Source: Baylisascaris procyonis
Lineage: Eukaryota; Nematoda; Chromadorea; Rhabditida; Ascarididae
Assembly: GCA_037389465.1 (NCBI GenBank)
Contig: JAZARR010000159.1
Coordinates: forward strand, 4,691,501-4,755,500
Direction of reading: 5' to 3'
Length of the DNA stretch: 64,000 nucleotides
Numbering within the stretch: the stretch's first letter is position 1; each line of letters opens with the position of its first letter. The notes beneath the pieces were generated by a model. It saw only the letters and a list, made by a program, of their open reading frames with translations. It was not told where the DNA came from and did no database searches. Position numbers and translations under genes: made by a program. Shown piece by piece: positions 25,701 to 34,800 of this stretch.

Positions 25701-26642
25701 TAAGGCTCCTTTGTTTGATTCTCTCCTCTCGTTCACTTTATATTCGATGGATGTCAACCACCCATCGACCCACGTTCTATAATTTATGATCGCAATCGTC
25801 AACTGTATAGTTCACACGCTGTGGAAAGCCTCCCTCTTGAAGAAATTATTGTGAATATCGATAAAACGATTTTTTGTTTTATTTCTTTGACATCATCTCA
25901 TATTGGATTCTTTTTTGCTGAGTGGGGAATGATTTTATCGATTTGTGTTTTGTGATAATGAAAACAAAGAAGTTTAATACGTTTCGCTAAAAGGCACACA
26001 ATACTTACTTCAGATACATCTTTGCCTCACTGCTCTCAGTTGGGAATTTAAAGTTCTGGCCACTTGTCCAGCAACAAACATTACACGAGTTTCTTGTGAA
26101 AGCCGAAGACGAGCAAAAGGAAGTAAACTGTTCACGAAGAGAACGCAATGAAGCCACATAAAAGAGCCAAACGAAGCATCTCAATGGTAACTCGCATCAC
26201 CATTCATCTCCAAAAGTAAACCTCTTTATTAACATCCATTTCCATGAAAATAAGCCTCGAAGAGCACGATGTTCGTGAATTCGAAAAAAGATGTATCACC
26301 AAGTGGCGGGAGACGAATGAAGGGTCGTGATAATACGATGCGAGCTTGAAGATCTCACCATTCCCAGAATAGGCGTACTGCTAATTTTATTTTTACATGA
26401 CGTTCTACTGCTCGGAGTCATACCCTTGTAACGTCGACATATTTTTGATGTAAGAGAGGAGCCATAGTCCTAATTCATTCAAGGATGGGGAACGAAAGAA
26501 CTCTAGAATCCAATATAGTGTTGTTGCGGCAACAGCGATCACCAACATTCGGTTACACTCAACTGCACAAACTATCAGTAAAGCTTCCTTTGTTCCACTT
26601 ACCGAGTCGCCATACGCATAAATTACAGTAAATTCCAACTTC
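1017..26642 (-). CDS. Large unidentified minus-strand gene (one or two genes), exon set
   Basis: Exons listed separately below share strand and, where adjacent exons can be paired, phase: 10433-10284 joins 2744-2647 (phase 2), which joins 2240-2027 (phase 1), and 22293-22120 joins 22048-21806 across a 71-bp intron (phase 0). Upstream exons encode Leu-rich amphipathic helices without a recognised motif; downstream exons are rich in Ser, Asp and Glu and look disordered. Such a layout is typical of large scaffold-like proteins, but I do not recognise the family and some exons are surely missing. Introns reach 7.5 kb and contain transposon relics. Whether the 18-27 kb and 1-12 kb exon groups are one transcript is inference. 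Confidence 0.5.
2027..2240 (-). CDS. Unidentified gene: exon at 2.1 kb
   Basis: Acceptor AATTGTTTAG, donor TAG|GTTCTT, phase 1 to 2, 71 codons. Encodes ESISSKRSSLDRKSQTSFVD, WASDVESHCSPKFADDDGL, PEEGEGSCEGERLQ and a basic patch CSIPKKKLPLPSISLP. Low complexity, acidic then basic. A second frame is also open but gives a less protein-like sequence. Confidence 0.55.
2647..2744 (-). CDS. Unidentified gene: exon at 2.7 kb
   Basis: Acceptor ACATATTTTAG, donor ATCG|GTTAGT. Joins the upstream exon as agg (Arg) and the downstream exon as ggt (Gly). Encodes TGMFDSGPLKDDRECSASAA and SIETGPTIDSAI, an acidic and Ser/Thr-rich, probably disordered stretch. Confidence 0.58.
4900..4966. repeat. 34-bp tandem duplication
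   Basis: Copies at 4900-4933 and 4934-4966 share CAACCACATAC and CCTCTTCCTCTAC with about three substitutions. Not in a recognised gene. Confidence 0.85.
7217..7244. repeat. (CT)n-(C)n tract
   Basis: About eight CT units run into 11 or so C on the plus strand. Confidence 0.95.
8460..8570. promoter_or_regulatory. CpG-rich patch with a 12-bp palindrome
   Basis: In an AT-rich intron-like stretch, about 100 bases are dense in CG dinucleotides and include a perfect palindrome GCGACGCGTCGC at 8505-8516. Its role is unknown; enhancer, alternative promoter or foreign insert are guesses. Confidence 0.25.
8652..8714. repeat. Short tandem repeat, three 20-21 bp units
   Basis: Units starting at 8652, 8673 and 8693 share AATTCTTTTATATCC with small changes. 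Confidence 0.8.
9406..9453. repeat. (AT)n microsatellite
   Basis: About 24 uninterrupted AT units. Confidence 0.97.
10284..10433 (-). CDS. Unidentified gene: exon at 10.4 kb
   Basis: Donor ACAG|GTCCGT in phase 2. Encodes RLLIVGAASAKPFKRGHIRR, SSYESAQIQLNHRVANYSQ and SLVTKANSLN. The acceptor is either ATTAG at 10436 (phase 0) or ATTAGAG at 10434 (phase 2). GC content is well above the flanks. The next exon in phase is 7.5 kb away at 2744. Confidence 0.5.
11873..12027 (-). CDS. Unidentified gene: exon at 11.9 kb
   Basis: Acceptor CATCCTTTTAG, donor TG|GTTGAG, entering in phase 0 and leaving in phase 2. Encodes LINFALADQERTVGFTSPAP, LATVLENLPLVYNTEARSL and HRAASGSDEPSG. The donor is chosen to match the next exon's acceptor (GAG|C); other GT sites are nearby. 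Confidence 0.5.
13330..13487 (-). CDS. Possible exon of the unidentified gene near 13.4 kb
   Basis: A strong acceptor (ATTATCATTTCTCAG) precedes a GC-richer stretch in which two frames are open: one encodes PGRPSKEFSAPLQGKSKQ, the other REKQTANAAGTSTQADASM then HLFVQLQPK and a stop. The frame and the 3' limit cannot be fixed from sequence alone; a 5' UTR exon is also possible. Confidence 0.22.
16967..17786 (-). pseudogene. Decayed non-LTR retrotransposon reverse transcriptase fragment
   Basis: Minus-strand frames separated by a frameshift and stops carry reverse transcriptase blocks. SVLRSSFYLFVNNLL recalls the QGSVLGPLLFLLFINDL block, and KVKARIYAENVKLYVGY recalls the KVRLFADDVKLY block, with the catalytic Asp pair replaced by Glu-Asn. 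The upstream part, to about 17786, may hold the preceding finger region. It looks inactive and lies between exons of the unidentified minus-strand gene, probably in an intron. CR1/RTE-like, clade unresolved. Confidence 0.6.
18265..18476 (-). CDS. Unidentified gene: helical exon at 18.4 kb
   Basis: Acceptor GACTTTCCTTTTAG, donor CAC|GTATGA, phase 1 to 0, 70 codons. Encodes LNELFERKLFLLFHILKLID, ADGCAENKLIEVALSALRDL and MLKRGHLRSALFTHHFFRSL. The Leu spacing suggests stacked helices (ARM/HEAT-like), but no repeat could be defined. Confidence 0.5.
19488..19590 (-). CDS. Unidentified gene: possible short exon at 19.5 kb
   Basis: Acceptor GTACCTCAG, donor ATC|GTAAAC, phase 2 to 0. Encodes GDEQRLKDISSMLLCCIRAH and FPSSQLLSFSCFVI. 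Short, and no family support; kept because it is amphipathic, flanked by splice signals and on the same strand as its neighbours. Confidence 0.3.
21806..22048 (-). CDS. Unidentified gene: exon at 21.9 kb
   Basis: 81 codons, phase 0/0, acceptor GTTTCCTCTAG and donor GAG|GTTTAT. Encodes HAGLNRRFHALFSSFERVCR, LMPPLRPVTGGLSLSRM, AATVEAIMRTVSSIVRW and RVDLIASFVPSPPLEFVNFC. The frame stays open past the donor to 21641, so the exon could be longer. Helical, family unknown. Confidence 0.55.
22120..22293 (-). CDS. Unidentified gene: exon at 22.2 kb
   Basis: 58 codons, phase 0/0, acceptor CTTGTAATAG and donor GAG|GTATTA. Encodes CPAFNTGGTRLSYLPVNLFW, SHTEFSDPLKKNGPFFCFID and NIMRLQKAVEIRSQICEE. The other frames have stops. 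It pairs with the next exon over a 71-bp intron. Family not recognised. Confidence 0.55.
22742..22791. repeat. (AT)n microsatellite
   Basis: About 25 uninterrupted AT units, close to the repeat and transposon cluster at 22.9-25.6 kb. Confidence 0.97.
22941..23280. repeat. Composite inverted and direct repeat, MITE-like
   Basis: Inverted arms: 22941-22964 (ACTGCAGAGAACGATGG core) and 23181-23202, nearly exact complements. Direct copies: 23049-23115 and 23213-23277 share about 60 bases around AGAAACTCGAAAA and GTAATAGAAACATGCG, with a few changes. The block is next to the transposase pseudogene, GC-rich in its first half, and probably a high-copy non-autonomous element. Confidence 0.55.
23384..23570. 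repeat. Imperfect AAC/AATAGC-rich trinucleotide repeat
   Basis: About 190 bases made mostly of AAC, AAT, AGC and GAC triplets. One frame reads as Asn-rich but contains stops. It lies at the downstream edge of the transposase pseudogene. Best taken as a decayed simple repeat. Confidence 0.7.
23574..24427 (-). pseudogene. ISXO2-like / Merlin-type DDE transposase pseudogene
   Basis: Minus-strand part 1 (24427-24234) encodes GKRTTWMFGAVERGTANAVL, FKVPDRTRATLEALITRW and IRPGTVIISDM-stop-AAYNGL with GYPHYA. This is the core of the IS1595/ISXO2 transposase domain with the second catalytic Asp; the stop (24279-24281) sits where the family has Trp. Part 2 (23813-23574) encodes VNHSRSFAHM, the VHMNTIEGLWSHAKRKFK motif with the catalytic Glu, a TAA at 23682-23684, and a tail ending AAGRPYNPY. 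The two parts are separated by about 0.42 kb that starts like a donor (GTAAGT). Part 1 runs into part 2 naturally (PHYA then VNHS). The first catalytic Asp region was not found. Confidence 0.8.
25010..25640 (+). pseudogene. Decayed non-LTR retrotransposon reverse transcriptase fragment, plus strand
   Basis: Readable pieces in shifting frames: CYDF-stop-KTFDA (compare YLDFAKAFD), HMLLLADDHKLFVSLPRE (the ADD catalytic block), DFDNQYNWCRRLQFNLFVSK with YCLLHI (compare LNKLYEWCKKWQLSFNVSKC), and a region like RANLILRCF near 25610. Several stops and frameshifts show it is dead. It is on the opposite strand to the neighbouring minus-strand exons. Confidence 0.65.
26424..26642 (-). CDS. Unidentified gene: helical exon near 26.5 kb
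   Basis: Minus-strand frame open for 73 codons with acceptor GATCATAG and donor GG|GTATGA. It encodes LEFTVIYAYGDSVSGTKEA, then LLIVCAVECNRMLVIAVAAT, then LYWILEFFRSPSLNELGLW and LLSYIKNMSTLQ. An internal GTAAGT...GCAG pair 40 bp apart is not used, because removing it breaks the frame. The sequence is Leu/Ala-rich and amphipathic, like a helical repeat or a membrane-proximal segment. Family unknown. Confidence 0.5.
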
Positions 26643-28747
26643 CTATGATCTATATCGTATTTTACATACCACAATCATGAAACAGTTTTGCTAAAATGTG
26701 CCAACAAATGACGCCGACTTCTATTGTCTTAGAGATGTTAGAGTTTTTTCTATCATCGGCGATTCAAAAATATTTGCATATAAGAATTCGAGGCAATACA
26801 ATCACTAAACATTTCTCCAGTAGAAATATTTCACAAACGCATAGCAATCAAGGAAAATCAAATGTATAGCCAACAGAAGCATAAGAAATTATATTCGGGT
26901 AATATCACGCAAAAAGAGGCGAAATAACCAACCATATCCGATATCGGCAAACTCAATGCACGCCCACACATTCTTGTTTTTTGTTGCAAAACATTACACA
27001 GACAAATAATCACTATACATAGTTTTAAGATTGACTGATGAACAATCGCATTTGTTTGCTCACTTCTTAGAAATATTTGCAACAACGGCCATTCATCTAT
27101 CCCATTACCGCTCACTTCTCCTCCTATTACCCCCCCCCCCCACCCCCCTTCATCTTCCCTTTTTAAGGCCATTTAGCGCTAAAAATAAAGCAATCGACAT
27201 CTTGCCCGTTCTATGCAATCGAAACGGGCTGATACTGGCCGTTCCCTACATCAAATCATCGTTGATAGAAAGCTAGCACCAATCAATCCTCACCTTACTG
27301 AGTGCGATAAAATTAAATTAAAACAACTATAACTTTCTCCCATCTCTAAATTTACCTCCAATACCAATCAATCAGATTGCTGAATGCATCATAGAAAAGA
27401 AACATGTAAACGGGGAAATCCAATGAAACATAAACTCGATAGAGAGCACAAATATGGGCCTATATTAGCAAGAAAGCGTACTTATGGGCAAGCCACGCAA
27501 CCCATACAGCAAAAAAAAAAAAAAAAACAACCATGAATTTGATTCAGAAAGACAGCCATTAGGCGAACAATTAAAATACAGTCATGATGGAACTTTAACA
27601 AATCTAAGGTGCAAAAAAAAAATCTGAAATTTATTAACATCGATAAGGCTTTCACAAGAAATTCGACGCTGAGTTCAGTTGGAATTTCAGTACATAATGT
27701 CAAAAAAAAAACAGGTCGTAGATTTAAAAAAAAAAAAAAAACAAAAAACAATATGGCTATATATAGTACCTGCGTATAAAGTAAGCATAAAATTTTAAAA
27801 AATCTTAGAGTTCCCTTAGGTAGCGAGAAAAATTCTTTAAAATGCCCTTATTTGTGCTCATCATAAGAACAATACGGGAAATAATCAAATCTCCAAGTAA
27901 AATTTAGATTTAAAAAAAAAAATGGAACTCTATGCAATAAAAATAACGACTATAGCCAATAAAACAAGAACGCTATAAAATATGGTCCCACCGTTCATAG
28001 TACAAACACGGATTTAGTATACAAGTACATAAAAAAAGAAATGATACGCGTTTTGAGTGAAAAACTAGTGGTGTTGAACATTTCAATCATCAAATAACAT
28101 CGAACATCATAAAGAATAAAGAATAAACGTTCTACAATTCAACTAATGAGACAGTATTCCAAAAGCTGTAGAGAAAATAAATAATGAAAGCGTTGTGTAG
28201 TTTTCTAATAGAAAACATTTCCATAGCGATCAATAGAAATAAAGGCGCTTAGATCGGCTATAACAAAAGGCTGATCGATGAATTTAAGAACCAGCGAATA
28301 CTTACAAGGCAAACGCAATAAACCGGTGACAATAGAAATTAACGACTAATCGCTTAGGAAACTCAAATTGTTGAAATTGTGGCCGTGAGGTCCCAAAAGA
28401 GATTCATATTCTTTTAGTAGAATAATTCCCCATTGATGGTTTCATCTCTCTAATTGATAGAACAGAACTTTTGAAGAAAACTAAGCAGTCACTTTCTGCG
28501 AATAATAATGAATTTCTCAAACAGAAGAGTCATAAATTTCTGCAAATCGAATTTTTATAAAACTCGGCAAAAGAGATTTAAAAAAGAGTGATGGAATTCT
28601 GCATTGAACGAGAGGAGAAAATAATCGAATGGGAATTGTGAAATTGGGAACAAACTCTCGAAACAGGTGGAATGCGATGACAGGTGAAACGAAATGAATA
28701 AAGTAAATGACGAAGGTGGAAAGAGAGGATGAGCAACGAATAAACGG
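26643..28747. other. Region between lst-2 and the unidentified gene
   Basis: Both neighbours are on the minus strand. Poly-A runs and a C tract (27130-27148) are present. A minus-strand frame near 26.9-27.1 kb (EWPLLQIFLRSEQTNAIV, CGRALSLPISDM before GTTGGT) might be a first exon but lacks a clear partner. The promoter of the unidentified gene should lie here if 26.6 kb is its first large exon. Confidence 0.35.
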
Positions 28748-28876
28748 TTAATTAACTGCAGGAGTGGCTGATGAAGCCGAAGAGTCGTTCTCGTGGTGGT
28801 GCTCTCTTTGAGACTGAGGTTGGCATGGCGAAAACGGATTAATCTTGTACAGGAAGCATAAGTTGCATACACGAAC
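28748..28876 (-). CDS. lst-2: lst-2 terminal coding exon 12
   Basis: Acceptor TTTTGCAG. Starts [15 protein letters not shown], supplying the last two zinc-ligand Cys (585, 588) and the RVC motif of the FYVE finger; it then runs through an HHH-containing polar tail to TAA at 28750-28748. The following intron-exon spacing (1.2 kb intron 11) is similar to the other introns. No convincing AATAAA was located by eye. Confidence 0.9.
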   Translation of the reverse strand, partial: VRVCNLCFLYKINPFSPCQPQSQREHHHENDSSASSATPAVN

Positions 28877-31800
28877 CTGCAAAACGTTCCACTTCAAATG
28901 GTCACTCTCCCGACCTCATGATATGAGGCGCTCACTATTTCAAAAGATTTGTTTTGAGGTGACGGCCTATGATGCGGGCCTCACGTAAGGCTCAATGAAG
29001 AACAATTTCACTGAATACACATGCATGGACTCTTCTTTAAAATGTTTCAACGAGATAAAAGATTCACAACACAAAAGCGTCTAGAAAGTCGTCAAAAATT
29101 GTAAAATTGAAGAAATGTTTAGAGGATCGTCCCCTTCTTTTCTCCCTCCCCCTCATCCCTTCAAAAAAAAAAAAAAAAAAAAACGATCTGTTTACTTATA
29201 TCAGCAGATTGTGGCGAAAAACCCTAAAAAGACAAAGTTTTCTGCTTTCTGATGTCAAAGTTGATACCGTACGAAGCATCGGTCTATGGATCGGCTTCTA
29301 GCACGAGGCTTTATTTCCCGTAGATCATTCAGATGCACAGGCCATATTCTTTAAACATAATTCGAAAAGAAGGAAGAGGGGGGTGGTGGGCGTTTCCTCT
29401 TCTTTATTACATCACAAAAGCTCATCAGCACTATACAATAATCATGAAGTTTCTAAAGCAAAATGCGAAACGCATATTTCAAAAATGGAGTCTCAGATCT
29501 ATCAGTAAAGCACTACAGCAAGCCCGTTGGGAAGTCATAAAATAAGCAAATTTTTAATTTCCTTTACAGACCAATATAACGATTGATGATGGCTTTTTTG
29601 TTCGTCCTAACAAGGGGAAAAGTATTTCCTATGGGGAAAACATATTTCTCATGAGAAAAATACGTCTTTTTAAGATTAGTGAACAGTAAATAGATGAGTT
29701 CTCAAATGTTTCTCTCCGGTAGCAGGTTCAAATTTGTTTCCTGATTGGCAGAGTAGCCACGAAAAGGAAAACGTAACTGTGTGATGAGAAAATCGCAAAC
29801 AGGGTATTCTTTGTAGATTAAAAAAAGACAACAGGCAACAGTTTAAAAGTCGACGACGAACAGACATCGGCAATGCTGTTCACTTTCTCAAAACTTATAT
29901 CAAGGACGGCATCAACAAACGCTATTTTAATTCATGCATGCAAACACTCCATCAAGTCAATAGTCCAGCTGTTGAAGAATAAATAAATAATGGCAATGTT
30001 GACCATTAGAATGTTTCATTATGAGAGCTATTGGTGATTTATTACTATCATTACTTACTAATATTATCACTGGTGTTGATAAGAGAAAAGAATAGGAAAA
30101 TGCGACAATATACCTTGCGATCGTAGCCCAACTCCGGCAAAGGCAGTGAATTCGCAGAGCATCGCGAACAGAAAATGCGTCCACAGTTACGACAGTGATG
30201 CCTTCTACGTACTAAAGTGAACGCTGTCGCACATGCTGTACACTGCTCGCAATCACTATCTGGCACCCATCGAACACCTTCAAAAAGCATTTTAATTCAC
30301 GCACCCATCGAACACCTTCAAAAAGCATTTTAATTCAAAACTTATTCCTACACCTGATTAAAGTGAATGCAACCTCCAGCAGTGACACGCTTAGCAGCGG
30401 CTTCCTGGATCGGAGAGGAACGCAACGGCACTCTATCAAAGCAGTCGTCATTATGACCGTTTTTATCCTTACAGAAATTTCTACTGCGATGAATGGATGA
30501 CGACCGCTGAGTGATCACTACAACGAAAAAGAAGTACTCTAATTCTTGTGGATCATATGGTGGAGAAAAATTAACTGCATAAATCTGTGAAGAAAGAGTT
30601 GGGAAATAAGGCACAACGCGTCATGTGCAAAGTAATCTCAAACGTCAAAACACTAACATTCAGAATCACTTCTACGAGGGTCTTTCAAAAACAAAAACTT
30701 CATTCAATCTTGGCTTAGGTATTATAATCGAATTTCATGATGGCCGTCTCCGTAATATTCCAAAAACGAGAGAGTTAAAATAGACGAAAGTATTTCCGTT
30801 TCATGCTATTATCTTTTTTCCGATATTATTATCTTTATCTTTTTTATTACCTTTTATAGTACAATATAGCATATCATCTTTTGCGAAGATCATATTTCAT
30901 GAACACTGTTACACTATAAAAGAAAGACATCGCGTTTAAAATTTTTGCGACTTTCCAGAAGTAAGGTGCTTTTGATAGCATCATCGCGACGTTAAGGGCA
31001 ACGATCATTTACGAGGCATACTTTCTTGAAGCTCATTGAAGAAGGCATACTTCTATTTAGCAAAATTTTTTTCATTTGTTCACGTAAACGAGTTTTGCAA
31101 AGAATTTGCGCCCTAGTGGACAGTCCAGCTTCAGACCTTCAGAAAAAGGGGAAAATATATGGGCTCATATAACGAAGGGATCGTGGAATACGAGTGATTT
31201 TGGAATCTAGGTCAAAAAAAGAGTTCGGCCATTCACCTGCATATTTCACTAGAATCAGCATGGTTTTTTTTCTTTTTGTTATGCAAAAGATGCATTAAGG
31301 AACGGGTTTTCTGTTCAACATATTCCCGAAAAACGGGAAAAAAAGAAGCGTACCAACGAAAGAAGGTAGCGGCAGTGCCTCTTGAACTTCTACGCCAGTT
31401 TCTTCTTCGTTTACGGGTTGAGCAGCCGTCTGACCAGGAACCTGAAACATTGCCGAATCAATATACTTTCGTGACACTATCTGATTTTACGATCTCAGAA
31501 CAAACGAACGGACAGCTTTCCAATAAGACATGACTCAGCGGTAACGATTGCCTGCTTAAACATTTAAGAGAATCTGTATGCGAAATAAGTCGACGGCAGG
31601 CTATTTATTTTATCCACTATTAAACACCGGTCGAGACAGCAATGGAGCACGATACTGTGGCCCACCACCCAGAAAGTGCCCAAAAGTCGAGAAAAAAGAT
31701 TTACTACAAAATAAGCTATTAAAACTAGACACCAGTCTTTGCAAGTCGGAAATCATAATATGAAAATGAAATAGAAGGGACTAACCTCATAAACAGGAAC

Positions 31801-34800
31801 CACTTCGTTCGGCTGCAGAACCATTTTTAGTACCTTTCGTACGTCAGAAGGATAGTTCGTTTGCAATTGATCAGCCACACCAGCGATACAAACGAAAAGT
31901 CGATGCACTAAATCGGCAGAGGAACGGAAGCGAGCACGCAGATTGGCTGGATCTGGTGGCCTCTCAACTCTGAATAAGTGTTAGTTATCAAATGAGATGC
32001 GGCACAATTCGCTAGTGAAAGCTCTCCAGAACGTAGCTAGCTATTCGGTCATATGTCTTCGGCCTGCCCAACCTCTATTGCAGGACATTCAGTCTCACAG
32101 CAAACCATTACATTACATTTTAGAGGACGACGTGAGATGATAGTAACCCAAATAACATCACCAACAAACTGCAATCGGCAGAAAAGCAGTGTCCTCTTTG
32201 AGCACCCATTATAGTCCGTAAATAAAAAAGGAACTTTCTCTACGGAAATTCTTCCCAGTTCCTTGAAGAATTAGAGGAGAGATTCCTCCCCTTTCAAACC
32301 TCCTCCCCCTCATTTATTTATTCCTAACTACGAACTTGCAACCAAACGAATAAAACCGCAATCCTTATATGTCTTCTATGTTCTTTGACCACCATAACAC
32401 GAACAGGCCCCACATAGATATGAAATACATTTTTCGAGGAGGCTATCGACTGAGACACAAATTTAAGGAATGCTCACGTAGTTTCGTTCCGGGTTGGTGG
32501 TTTACACTGTTGCATATCACACAAAGAAGAAGAACTATCAGTGGGGGATAGAATCTGGTTAACAGCGACGCAAGCGTCCTCTGCTAGTCGTGACGGTGAT
32601 GGAGAATCAGCAGAATCCCCCTCATCCGAATCCTCTGAACCACAATATGTCGTTGTCTGACGTGATGCCGAGGTCCCGTTCATCCTAAATCGATAAATTT
32701 CTGATCGGCAGCAAATATTTGAAACACGCTTTAGTTTTTGTTTTTTTTTTTACTTCCTTGTTAGCCAAAAGCGGATTACAGATGAAGGCAATCGACATCC
32801 TACCCCCCCCCCCAAAAAAAAGTGATCGAGGAAGTTTCGTCATTGATTGTTTAGGAGTCGTTGACTTATCGCACATCCAAAAAATAGACTACAGTAGTAC
32901 TATGTACTTATCAATATCCTTCACCTAGGCGATGGCACAAATCTGTAAGCTAATATATCGAACTGGGCAACGCAACGCTAATAATAATTTCACAACTTCA
33001 CAATTCAACTGAATATTTTTTCCTTCCACTCATCGCACCACAATTGTGCGCTTTTTTATTGCTACCGTTAGTTTACCCCTTTCAAATTTTGTTTACAAAT
33101 CTATCAATATTTATCGAAAAACTTGTACCTTAATCACCTATATATTTCCATCATTCTACATTTACATATTTTCGGATTTAAAATATAAACTTAAATGTAA
33201 ATCAAAGCAAAGATCAGATGCACAAACCGACAGCGCAACGCAGACTTCTGTCTAAAGTCGGACATCGTAAACGTCGACGCACTCATAATTGGTCCATCGA
33301 CATGTGCCGCATCACCACTACATAATGCCAATTCAACGGCGCTTAACTCTTCAGCATCTAGCACTTTCAACAGATCGCGGATTTTGGTCAGTAAATTGTG
33401 GAACGGACGGAACATATCCGAAAGATTGTCTGGTGGTCCATCAACGTTTAAAGCGCCATCAGGGAAATACAGTAAACCGCTGAAATCCAGAAAAGACTTT
33501 CATCTACTTCCAAACGTAAGAAAATGTTGAAGGGACAGCCTTCGGAAATTAAAATCGCAAGAGATAGAGATGTGTGTTTCTTCCCCTATCCATACACGAA
33601 AGTTTAAGTACAAATCAGTGGTGACAGTTTTTCCTGCGATCACCAAAATCAGAAACAACAGGATAAAAAAATAAGCTGGACTATATAAATTCGAATAAAC
33701 CTGCCCTTTTGAAACGTACTATGATATAAGGAATTTATATCCCTCCTACGATATCCCTTAAGAGCAAAAAGGGGAAGAAAGATCCCGCAAACCCTCGTTT
33801 GGAAACTAACAAGGAAGAAACAGTAGACAGTTTTAATGACGACATGACAACGTTTCGGGCGCCAACTGTAGCAAAAGCAAGAGAAGAAAACCAGGCGATT
33901 ATGACTGAAAGAGAGGACGGATCTAGGGACAAGTATGAAATAAAATACTTCAATTACTGAAAACAAAAGGACTATTCCCAAATTAATTCCTAGCTCACGA
34001 CCATATTAAATTCTCATTCGTATACAGAAGACAAGAATCCATTCTTCATGAACCGCCCTTCTTTTCGTAAGCTAACATAAACTTCACCAGAAAACCACAC
34101 ATCATTTCAGTCAACAAAACTACTTACTAAATTACTTACCATTTACGACCTTGTAATCAAGCGCAGACAATACCTTTCGCATAGGAAAAAAAGTGACTCA
34201 TAAAACCCTTAAAATGATGAATTACCCACTTAAAATAGCGAAAAAAAATCACTAAGTGCAGCAAAAAAAAAAAAGAAGTAACCAAATGATTGCAAGACGA
34301 GGCACGGTTATCATAACGTTTGGATCACAATCATCAATAGCTTCTTGTGTTATATAGCCCAATCTCAACGCCCTGAAATTTATGAATATGAAAAATCCAA
34401 AAAAAAAAATGTCTTGGCTATGATGTTGACAGCATATATAAATAACCGTAAATATGAAAGCTCACCCTGCCTCCCCCCCCCCCCCACCCTCAATACTAGT
34501 TTACGTTTATCTCGCAACATTCCTCTGCTGCCAAAGCCTCATCTTGCATCTCAATATCCAAGAGAACAGGTGGATATGAGCAACCTTTACCAATTGTGAA
34601 AGCAGTTCATATTCTGAGTACAATGATTCGTAATTTCCAACCACTTTTAAATTCAAAAAGACTTGATGAAACCAATGAAGCACTTTGATTTGAATAGCAA
34701 CAAATGAATCGAAACATCTCACCTTTCGAGTGTTTCCGAGAAAAGAACAGCAACATCCAGCTGGCAATCATACTCTTTGACACTCTTAACAGGAACCATT

